A program made the translations under genes and the position numbers. This document shows, one piece after another, positions 1-5,012 of a stretch of 6,230 bases of DNA. The first letter of the stretch is position 1; every line of letters starts with the position of its first letter. A model generated the notes under the pieces. The model worked only from the letters and a program-made list of their open reading frames with translations. It was not told the DNA's origin and did not search any database. Origin of the DNA: Nitrospira sp. (GTDB lineage Bacteria > Nitrospirota > Nitrospiria > Nitrospirales > Nitrospiraceae); assembly GCA_024998705.1 (NCBI GenBank), contig JACOEF010000099.1, positions 1-6,230 of the forward strand. The letters are read 5' to 3'.

Positions 1-88
1 CCATCCCCCCGCCCTGGCTCAGCAAGCACAAGCCCACCATCATCACCCAATCCCGACATCGCCCCCTCGTGCAGAGCCATCGCCTCAT
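1..88 (-). CDS. N-terminus of an exported or membrane protein, cut by the window edge
   Basis: An open frame starts with ATG at 88-86 and runs off the left edge after 29 codons. The start region reads MRRWLCTRGRCRDW, followed by the hydrophobic run VMMVGLCLLS: a basic n-region and then a short h-region, as in a signal peptide or first membrane helix. The start is well supported by a GGAGG (complement of 97-101) 8 bases upstream. A perfect AAGGAGGT (complement of 107-114) lies just beyond and could serve an in-frame TTG at 103-101, adding five residues. The gene diverges from the BamE-like gene at 261. No domain is visible in so short a piece, so the function is unknown. The ribosome-binding site is seen directly; export is inferred. 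Confidence 0.5.
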   Translation of the reverse strand, partial: MRRWLCTRGRCRDWVMMVGLCLLSQGGGM

Positions 89-96
89 CTGTATGC

Positions 97-114
97 CCTC
101 CAACAGACCTCCTT
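97..114 (-). promoter_or_regulatory. Tandem Shine-Dalgarno sequences for the left-edge gene
   Basis: On the minus strand an AAGGAGGT (complement of 107-114) is followed a few bases later by a second GGAGG (complement of 97-101). The first is placed for a TTG start at 103-101 and the second for the ATG at 88-86; both starts are in the same frame. They decide the start of the truncated leftward gene. Confidence 0.45.
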
Positions 115-181
115 CAAGCATAGCAGGTCCCCCCAAAGAGGCCAGGAGGGATGATTCCGGCACCAGATGCCTCCCCCTCCC

Positions 182-211
182 TTGACGGACCGAAAAACGA
201 TTGTTTAGCAT
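182..211 (+). promoter_or_regulatory. Candidate sigma-70-type promoter of the BamE-like gene
   Basis: TTGACG at 182-187 matches 5 of 6 bases of the -35 consensus. TAGCAT at 206-211 matches 4 of 6 bases of the -10 consensus, with an 18-base spacer that includes an A-run. Transcription would start near 218 and leave a leader of about 43 bases before the GTG at 261. This is judged by eye against the E. coli consensus, which may not fit this organism exactly. Confidence 0.35.
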
Positions 212-260
212 GCAGGAGTAGTACGACACGTCTTGCCCATTCGATGACGGAAGGATCATT

Positions 261-713
261 GTGACCGATCAGACGACCTCTGCAGCTCCCGTTTCGTCCC
301 TCCCCCCGGCGGTGGAACCGACGCCGTTCATCCGTCAGCGGCCGGTCCGGATCATTATCCATACGTTCCTCGGGTTATTCGTGGTCGCCCTGATCGCGTT
401 TCGTTTCGTGCCGGGCTGGCTGGATCCGGACTTCTCGAAACACATTGAAAGCCACCGCGTGATGGTCGGCATGGACCGTAAACAGGTCCTCGAGTCCTGG
501 GGATCCCCGAATACGATGAATGTGACGCACACCAGCGACGGATTGCGGCGTGAAGAATGGATTTTCGAAGACTGGGAAAGTCCGGCGGTCGTGAAACACC
601 GCTACTTATATTTTGAGGAAGGCACGTTAATCGGCGGGCATTTTTCAGGATCAGATGTGCGGCTCCCCCTCCCCACTGCACCTGAGCCGGTCAAACCAAA
701 GGGGCACCCCTAG
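261..713 (+). CDS. Membrane-anchored BamE/SmpA-OmlA-like protein
   Basis: A 150-residue protein starting at GTG 261, with GGAAGGA (249-255) five bases upstream. Residues 1-28 are a Pro/Thr/Ser-rich cytoplasmic tail ending in arginines. Residues 31-49 form one hydrophobic helix. Residues about 66-128 resemble the SmpA/OmlA (BamE) fold: VGMDRKQV, then a WGSP turn, W100 and the YLYFEEGTL strand, matching the family pattern GMxxxQV..xGxP..W..Y.F..G.L. The C-terminal 20 residues are Pro-rich. The predicted topology puts the BamE-like domain in the periplasm. True BamE is an outer-membrane lipoprotein of the BAM complex; this protein has no lipobox and keeps an uncleaved anchor, so it is a domain relative rather than BamE itself. 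The exact role is unknown. It is probably monocistronic, since the next gene is convergent. Confidence 0.75.
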   Translation: MTDQTTSAAPVSSLPPAVEPTPFIRQRPVRIIIHTFLGLFVVALIAFRFVPGWLDPDFSKHIESHRVMVGMDRKQVLESWGSPNTMNVTHTSDGLRREEWIFEDWESPAVVKHRYLYFEEGTLIGGHFSGSDVRLPLPTAPEPVKPKGHP

Positions 714-963
714 GCAGGCGTTGCAGACACCCACCCGCGTCGTTCTCGCAACCACCCCCCTCTCACGTCCACCCATGGAAAAAACCCTGGCTCGGCAGGC
801 TCGCGCTGGGCGGGAAGGATTGTGCGGGAACGATCGTAACGCCTCGGGCCTTCATTCCCTGCGGCCTTGTCGGACAGCGCTCTTGAACACGCCCTACCAG
901 CACCGGACTTATCAGGGGACGAGGCCAAGCTGAGTACGCTCCCTCGCCGCCACCATCGGGCGG
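714..963. other. Intergenic spacer between convergent genes
   Basis: These 250 bases lie between the stop codons of two convergent genes. Open frames across them on both strands give Arg/Pro/Ser-rich translations without domain character, so I call no gene. The only structure seen is a short GC hairpin, CCGCC (947-951) with GGCGG (959-963) and a 7-base loop, directly after the stop codon of the DUF2007 gene. It lacks a U-tract, so it is at best a weak terminator. Confidence 0.4.
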
Positions 964-1230
964 TTAGCCTGCTTCCTCAGTCGTATCGCGAATCTGTAGG
1001 GCCAGGCGGCTGATCAACACCTCGGCTCGCTGCTTATCGCGCTCCTCCACCATCACCCGGCTCCCCAACAGCGCCACCCCGGGGTACAACGCCCCGACAT
1101 GTTCATGCTGCACGGCGTAGGCAATCCCATTGGCGTCGAGCAGACTCTTGATCAACGCCAACTCACCGACATCGCCTGATTCGCACAAGGTAACCAGCTT
1201 CGTGGAACTCTCAGGGTGCTGTCTTGACAT
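964..1230 (-). CDS. DUF2007-family small protein
   Basis: An 88-residue protein. Residues about 11-75 fit the DUF2007 family (described as putative prokaryotic signal-transducing protein). KLVTLCESGDVGELALIKSL gives a first strand and helix, LLDANGIAYAV the second strand, and GSRVMVEERDKQRAEVLI the last strand and helix, ending in the typical V.V...D...A..LI pattern. The family is a small ACT-like alpha-beta domain with no established biochemical activity. The start ATG (1230-1228) has GGGAG on the minus strand (complement of 1241-1245) 10 bases upstream. It is soluble, with no signal peptide. It lies downstream of the 94-residue gene on the same strand, but 228 bases separate them, so it probably has its own promoter. 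Family assignment is by eye. Confidence 0.75.
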   Translation of the reverse strand: MSRQHPESSTKLVTLCESGDVGELALIKSLLDANGIAYAVQHEHVGALYPGVALLGSRVMVEERDKQRAEVLISRLALQIRDTTEEAG

Positions 1231-1339
1231 GAAGGTCGGTCTCCCGATTCGCAGTTCGAAGCCACATTCCGATCAGGCTTGTCTGGAACCGGCAGGCCGA
1301 GCGGCTGACAGTGCGCGATTCGTTGCAATTCTGTCGGTT

Positions 1340-1370
1340 GGTCAATACACTGACTAGCGAGTGAGTATTG
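1340..1370 (-). promoter_or_regulatory. Inverted repeat overlapping a -35-like hexamer upstream of the DUF2007 gene
   Basis: CAATAC (1343-1348) and GTATTG (1365-1370) form perfect arms. The stem can extend by ACT/AGT past a two-base bulge. On the minus strand the repeat overlaps TTGACC (complement of 1340-1345), which resembles a -35 box, but no good -10 lies 16-18 bases beyond it. It may be an operator site or chance. There is no U-tract, so it does not look like a terminator. Confidence 0.2.
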
Positions 1371-1458
1371 CGCCTTTCATCTGGTCGGCCCTATCACATG
1401 CACGTGAGGCGAGAAGCATCCATCGGATGGCAGGCGCCGGCGGCCCACTAGAAACGAT

Positions 1459-1743
1459 TTACGGGGTTTCAGTGATCTGCACGCGCCGTTCCTTCCCGGC
1501 GCCCCCGGATACGGTCAGCACGCGTTTCCACTCGCGGACTTGGTAGATCGCCCAGGCCTGTGGCTGGTCCTTGTAGAACGCATCCGGATCCTCACCTGAG
1601 GCATTCAGATAGATCGGTTCGGTAAATCCTTCGTCCAGGACATAGTCCAGCAGGCAGTCGGTGGTAAACCCCTTGCCACGCAGGGCCACCTCGGCGAGGA
1701 AGTTGAGAATCTGGTCGGAGTCTTGAATCGTGATAGGCTTCAT
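1459..1743 (-). CDS. Conserved-looking hypothetical protein, 94 residues
   Basis: I do not recognise this family. From ATG 1743-1741 it encodes a 94-residue soluble protein with no signal peptide or membrane helix. An N-terminal helical half (QILNFLAEVALRGKG, then CLLDYVLDEGF) is followed by a mixed half containing FYKDQPQAWAIYQVREWKRV and a charged C-terminus. The frame is open back to a GTG at 1797-1795, but that start would overlap the divergent gene at 1791 and add a tail unlike the rest, so I prefer the internal ATG. Neither start has a clear Shine-Dalgarno. With the ATG start, 47 bases separate it from the divergent PqqC-like gene, so the promoters would share this gap or lie inside the genes. 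Codon use and sequence balance look like a real gene. Confidence 0.6.
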   Translation of the reverse strand: MKPITIQDSDQILNFLAEVALRGKGFTTDCLLDYVLDEGFTEPIYLNASGEDPDAFYKDQPQAWAIYQVREWKRVLTVSGGAGKERRVQITETP

Positions 1744-1778
1744 CTGATCGGTGGCTGATTGTAGCCAGTGAGAAAGAA

Positions 1779-1784
1779 GGAAGG
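1779..1784 (+). promoter_or_regulatory. Shine-Dalgarno of the PqqC-like gene
   Basis: GGAAGG, inside a longer purine run AGAAGGAAGG, lies 6 bases before ATG 1791 and fixes that start. Confidence 0.6.
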
Positions 1785-1790
1785 CAAGGC

Positions 1791-2543
1791 ATGACACAGA
1801 AGAGATTGACCCGTACGAAATTTCTCGAGCGGCTGTTGGCGATTATGGACCGCAAACACCACTGGGCCTGGCCGATCATCATGGGACCGGGAATCTCAAA
1901 AACTCAGCTAAAACTCCATTATCAACAGGAGTTCCTGGTCTACGTTCGCGACTTCCCTGTCCTGCTCGCCCGCGTACATGGGCAGAATCCGCCTCCCGAC
2001 GTGCGGCGCATGTTAGCGGAGAATATTTATGAGGAAGATACCGGCGGACTCTCTTTCGGCCGCTCCCATCCTGAACTCTTCAATGAGATGATGCGCGGCC
2101 TAGGCTTCGACGGTGAGACGTTTCGCAGAGCGAAACTCCTTCCGGCCAGTGCGCGGTATCGGGGATGGCTGGAGAAGGTCACGGCCAGTCGCGACTGGGT
2201 GGTAGGCGCAGCCGCCCTCGCCGTGTTTGTCGAGGGCAGCATCAAGGACCGGCAGGAGATCCAGGCCCCATCCAAGCCGAAAACCGAGGCCGAGATTGAA
2301 GCCTATATCGACGCCCATCCTCTGATTCGTCACCATGGAATCGGCCGGCAGCATATGGATTTGATTCGCGCCCACCAAAAGGTGGAGGCAGGTCAGCGAC
2401 AGGATGCGTATACCATGGTCGTCAATTACGCCGAGACCCGAAGCCAACAAAACGCCGTGCTGGCCTGCGTCACCAAAGGCCTCGCCTTATGGATGGCCTA
2501 TCGCGACCGCATCGCCAAAGCCTGCAAGCTGAAGAAAGCCTAA
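1791..2543 (+). CDS. PqqC/TenA-like (haem-oxygenase-fold) putative iron-containing redox enzyme
   Basis: A 250-residue, all-helical, soluble protein. The pattern of the PqqC/TenA/CADD superfamily is visible: residues 22-31 (KHHWAWPIIM), 41-56 (KLHYQQEFLVYVRDFP), the ENIYEEDTGG...SHPELF motif (77-97), the FVEGS helix (146-150) and HPLIRHHGIG...HMDLIRAH (176-195), then a long C-terminal helix. Candidate metal ligands are E47, E81 or E82, H93, E148, H188 and H195. In CADD-type diiron enzymes the last ligand helix reads HxxxDxxH; here H188 and H195 keep the spacing but the middle position is I192. The family includes oxygenases acting on cofactors and small molecules (PQQ ring closure, p-aminobenzoate formation); the substrate here cannot be read from sequence. 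No pqqA, pqqB, pqqD or pqqE is in view, so PqqC itself is unlikely. It probably forms an operon with the SUMF1-fold gene 5 bases downstream. Confidence 0.7.
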   Translation: MTQKRLTRTKFLERLLAIMDRKHHWAWPIIMGPGISKTQLKLHYQQEFLVYVRDFPVLLARVHGQNPPPDVRRMLAENIYEEDTGGLSFGRSHPELFNEMMRGLGFDGETFRRAKLLPASARYRGWLEKVTASRDWVVGAAALAVFVEGSIKDRQEIQAPSKPKTEAEIEAYIDAHPLIRHHGIGRQHMDLIRAHQKVEAGQRQDAYTMVVNYAETRSQQNAVLACVTKGLALWMAYRDRIAKACKLKKA

Positions 2544-2548
2544 CCTGG

Positions 2549-3439
2549 ATGAGACTGGCTCCTGTGCGTCTTCTGACATTCTGCCTCTTTCTGACCCTCA
2601 GCTATCAGCCATTCGCTCTCGGGGCGCCTCTGGTTGACGACATGGTGCTCATTCCGGCCGGTGAGTTTCTGATGGGGGCGACCGAGGAGAGCGGCGGGCT
2701 TCCGGATGAGCGTCCGTTACGGCTCATCTACCTCAGTGCATTCTGGCTCGATCGATACGAGGTCACCAACGCCGCCTATCAAGAATTCGTGCAGGCCACC
2801 GGACATCAGGCACCTGCCAACTCCGCGCCGGCATTGACGTTGTGGGAGCGCAACGTCCCTCTGCCCGGCATCGAGCGACATCCCGTCGTCAATGTCAGTT
2901 GGCTGGATGCCGTGGCCTTCTGCCGTTGGGCGAACAAACGTTTGCCGACTGAAGCGGAATGGGAAAAAGCGGCACGGGGAACAGACGGGCGCACCTACCC
3001 CTGGGGCAACGAATGGACCTTCGAGCACAGCAACAGCGCGAGCTACTGGGCCCGTCACACGGTGCAGTTCGCCGATAGCACGGAGTGGGACGCGTTCTGG
3101 GTCAAAGGTGTCGGCGCAGTGATCTCGAAGGAAAAAGGCCTCAAGGGCGAAATCCTGACCTTGCCGGTGGGCAGTTTTCCGGGCGGCGCCAGCCCCTATG
3201 GAGCCTTGGATATGGCGGGTAACGCTGCCGAATGGGTGCAGGACTGGTACAACCCCAACCACTACCGCACGGCGCCGCTCACCGATCCACAGGGTCCGGA
3301 ACGCGGGGCCATCAAGGCCATGCGGGGCGGCTCCTGGCTCAAACCGGCAATCAGCCTACGCACGACCGACCGCGACTGGGGAACGATGGATAGCCGCCCG
3401 TCGGGAACCGGGTTCCGTTGTGCCCGGGATGCCTACTGA
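2549..3439 (+). CDS. Exported SUMF1/FGE-fold protein without the catalytic cysteines
   Basis: A 296-residue protein from ATG 2549, five bases after the previous stop. Residues 1-26 form a signal peptide (MRLAPVRLLTFCLFLTLSY..., with cleavage likely near ALGA). Residues 31-293 are a full FGE-sulfatase/SUMF1 domain: MVLIPAGEFLMG, LDRYEVTNAAYQEF, HPVVNVSWLDAVAFCRWANKRLPTEAEWEKAARG, YPWGN, YGALDMAGNAAEWVQDW, MRGGSWL and GFRCA. In true formylglycine-generating enzyme a cysteine pair follows the GGS motif; here GGSWLKPAISLRTTDRDW has none, so sulfatase maturation is not expected. It may be a binding or structural protein, as many bacterial SUMF1-fold proteins are. Residues about 165-203 form an unusually long insertion before the PVGSFPGG strand. 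The frame is open 20 codons further upstream, but that would overlap the PqqC-like gene and mask the signal peptide. The Shine-Dalgarno is weak, which suggests translational coupling. Confidence 0.85.
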   Translation: MRLAPVRLLTFCLFLTLSYQPFALGAPLVDDMVLIPAGEFLMGATEESGGLPDERPLRLIYLSAFWLDRYEVTNAAYQEFVQATGHQAPANSAPALTLWERNVPLPGIERHPVVNVSWLDAVAFCRWANKRLPTEAEWEKAARGTDGRTYPWGNEWTFEHSNSASYWARHTVQFADSTEWDAFWVKGVGAVISKEKGLKGEILTLPVGSFPGGASPYGALDMAGNAAEWVQDWYNPNHYRTAPLTDPQGPERGAIKAMRGGSWLKPAISLRTTDRDWGTMDSRPSGTGFRCARDAY

Positions 3440-3548
3440 TCGGGCCCTCTCCCGTCGCCGAGCCATGTCGCATGCCGAGGGCTCCGCTTCTCCCCTGTTC
3501 TATCTGCTCAAATTTCAAGAGATCCTAGGTGCCCTATGCAATGGCCGT

Positions 3549-3554
3549 TATACT
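3549..3554 (+). promoter_or_regulatory. Candidate -10 box for the phosphorelay genes
   Basis: TATACT matches 5 of 6 bases of the -10 consensus. No good -35 lies 16-18 bases upstream. If used, transcription would start near 3561. This favours the ATG at 3613 over the in-frame GTG 3529 and ATG 3541 as the start of the next gene. It sits in the 173-base gap after the SUMF1-fold gene, which otherwise shows only a weak GCCCTC/GAGGGC pairing (3444-3449 with 3477-3482). Confidence 0.25.
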
Positions 3555-3612
3555 GCAGATAGGCGCGACGCATCATCGCGTCGCCGGACGCCGATCGTTC
3601 GAGCACCGCACC

Positions 3613-4749
3613 ATGACACTCCACACCCCCCGATTCACAACGACCGGCAGCCTCATCCTGCTGACAGTCCTCATCTTCCTCATCGAGCTGACATCTGAAT
3701 TCAGGCTGGCTACCTGGCTCCCGTATTTATTGCTACCCATTCCGGTTTCGCGCCTCTATCCACGACACATGTTCCTATTTGCCGTGGGAGTATGGTCGCT
3801 GTTGATTGCGGCCGGAGGCCTCGCACCACTCCCAGCGGACGAAGCGACGAACGCGCTGGCCAGCCGCGCGATCGGTCTCCTTGGTCTCTGGATCATCGCC
3901 TATCAGCTCGAGCGACAACCAGCCGGCTGCGGCCTGGGTGAGAGGAGTCACTTCACAGTACCCGGATCGACACTTTCCCAGGGACCGGAGGCTGCCTCCC
4001 AACCAGCGCAGCCGGTCCTGCCGCCTGCGCCGCAAGCACAGAACGCCCGAATTTTATTGGTCGACGATTCAATAGAATCGCACACACTGATGGGATTCTA
4101 TCTCCGGAATACGCCGTACGACCTGGAGCTCGCCTCGAATGGCGAGCAAGCCGTCGAGATTTTCCAGGCAGGTCGATTCGACATCGTCCTCATCGACCTG
4201 CACCTGCCGGGGATGGACGGCTTCACCGCCACCCGCAGGATACGCGCGTGGGAAGCCTCCCAGAGGCGTCCCCCGACCCCGATCGTGGCACTGACCGCGA
4301 GCAGCGCTGCTGACATGCAGGCACAGAGCCTGGCGGCTGGCTGCACGGAATTCCTGACTAAACCCATCACCAAGGCACAATTGTTCACCACCTTGCGCAA
4401 ATACCGCCTGCCTGCTCCGACGTACAACACCACCGCAGTGCACGCTCAGAACTCCTCCGACGTGGCAGAGCGCATCGACGACGAAATTCGGCGGCGCCGG
4501 CCGGCGTTTCTCGCCAATCGCCGCAAGGATCTCACCATGATGCAGACCGCCCTGGCTCAGGAAGACTATGAGGCGATTCGCACCACTGGACATCGCATGA
4601 GAGGCCTCGCAGGCTCATTCGGGTTTCCCGACATCGGGGCACTCGGACAACGACTGGAACAGGCGGCTCGATCCAGGGATCATCAGGCGATTCGCCAGGA
4701 AATCGACGGACTGGCGGCGATCCTCGCCGGAGTCGATCAAGCCGCCTGA
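3613..4749 (+). CDS. Membrane-anchored receiver-HPt protein lacking a kinase core
   Basis: A 378-residue protein from ATG 3613; in-frame starts also exist at GTG 3529 and ATG 3541. Residues 12-100 hold about four hydrophobic helices (including GSLILLTVLIFLIEL and LLGLWIIAYQL), resembling the N-terminal membrane module of some sensor histidine kinases. Residues 103-144 are a Pro/Ala/Gln-rich linker. Residues 146-265 are a complete receiver domain: acidic pair D151-D152, phosphoacceptor D195 (IVLIDLHLPGMDG), T228 (ALTAS) and K250 (LTKP). Residues about 285-375 are an HPt domain with phosphoryl-histidine H327 in GHRMRGLAGSFGF. No HisKA or HATPase domain is present, yet linker residues 107-117 (GLGERSHFTVP) resemble the end of a HATPase domain (GxGSxFxFTLP). 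It is likely a phosphorelay intermediate at the inner membrane needing a kinase encoded elsewhere. The next gene follows after 38 bases. Domains are clear; the start is uncertain. Confidence 0.8.
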   Translation: MTLHTPRFTTTGSLILLTVLIFLIELTSEFRLATWLPYLLLPIPVSRLYPRHMFLFAVGVWSLLIAAGGLAPLPADEATNALASRAIGLLGLWIIAYQLERQPAGCGLGERSHFTVPGSTLSQGPEAASQPAQPVLPPAPQAQNARILLVDDSIESHTLMGFYLRNTPYDLELASNGEQAVEIFQAGRFDIVLIDLHLPGMDGFTATRRIRAWEASQRRPPTPIVALTASSAADMQAQSLAAGCTEFLTKPITKAQLFTTLRKYRLPAPTYNTTAVHAQNSSDVAERIDDEIRRRRPAFLANRRKDLTMMQTALAQEDYEAIRTTGHRMRGLAGSFGFPDIGALGQRLEQAARSRDHQAIRQEIDGLAAILAGVDQAA

Positions 4750-4761
4750 AGCAATTTCAGG
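4745..4761 (+). other. Small hairpin overlapping the stop codon
   Basis: CCTGAA (4745-4750) and TTCAGG (4756-4761) are perfect arms around a 5-base loop. The TGA stop of the receiver-HPt gene (4747-4749) is in the left arm. No U-tract follows, so it is not an obvious terminator. It could affect coupling to, or mRNA stability before, the gene at 4788, or be chance. Confidence 0.2.
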
Positions 4762-4787
4762 AGCCCCTTCGGAAGAACAGAGGGAAC

Positions 4788-5012
4788 ATGAGCATTCTGA
4801 TCATCGACGACTTCCAGGAAGAGCGGGACCTGCTCTACAGCATTCTCCACAGTGCGGGATTCGGCCCGCTCCTCCCGGTCGGCACGGCGCAGGAGGGGCT
4901 GCAACTCCTCGGGGTCGGGAAACGCGGAAAACAGACCAGCGGAATCGACTTAGTGTTGATGGACCTCGAAATGCCGGAGATCGATGGACTGGAGGCTTGT
5001 CAGCGCATCTGA
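4788..5012 (+). CDS. N-terminal half of the split receiver domain
   Basis: As literally translated this is a 74-residue product holding receiver strands 1-3 with D7, D8 and phosphoacceptor D59, ending at CQRI. It lacks strands 4 and 5 with the conserved Thr and Lys, so it should not fold or signal as a normal receiver. It is a fragment of the interrupted response regulator at 4788-5423; its ribosome-binding site (GAGGG, 4780-4784) is intact. Confidence 0.5.
   Translation: MSILIIDDFQEERDLLYSILHSAGFGPLLPVGTAQEGLQLLGVGKRGKQTSGIDLVLMDLEMPEIDGLEACQRI

Noticed and set aside
655..933. Open frames on both strands (plus 655-933, minus 710-928) covering the 714-963 spacer
   Set aside because: Composition is biased, no domain is visible, and the plus frame overlaps the real BamE-like gene. 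I cannot support a gene here.
1744..1797. GTG start at 1797 extending the 94-residue hypothetical protein by 18 residues
   Set aside because: It would overlap the divergent gene, has no Shine-Dalgarno, and the extra residues do not look like part of the protein.
2717..3262. Open frame of 181 codons on the minus strand inside the SUMF1-fold gene
   Set aside because: It is antisense to a domain-complete gene, its translation has no domain pattern, and long antisense frames are expected in GC-rich DNA.
3444..3482. GCCCTC/GAGGGC pairing as a terminator after the SUMF1-fold gene
   Set aside because: The loop is 27 bases long and no U-tract follows.
3529..3612. GTG 3529 or ATG 3541 as the start of the receiver-HPt gene
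   Set aside because: Neither has a convincing ribosome-binding site, the extra 24-28 residues precede the first membrane helix with no domain character, and a TATACT box at 3549-3554 would put transcription start downstream. Not excluded, as ATG 3613 also lacks a strong site.
3198..3698. Open frame of 166 codons on the plus strand overlapping the end of the SUMF1-fold gene and the start of the next
   Set aside because: The product is Arg/Pro/Thr-rich and low in hydrophobic residues, typical of a shifted-frame shadow.
4069..4593. Open frame of 174 codons on the minus strand opposite the receiver-HPt domains
   Set aside because: It mirrors a well-supported coding sequence, is Gly/Arg/Cys-rich and has no recognisable domain.
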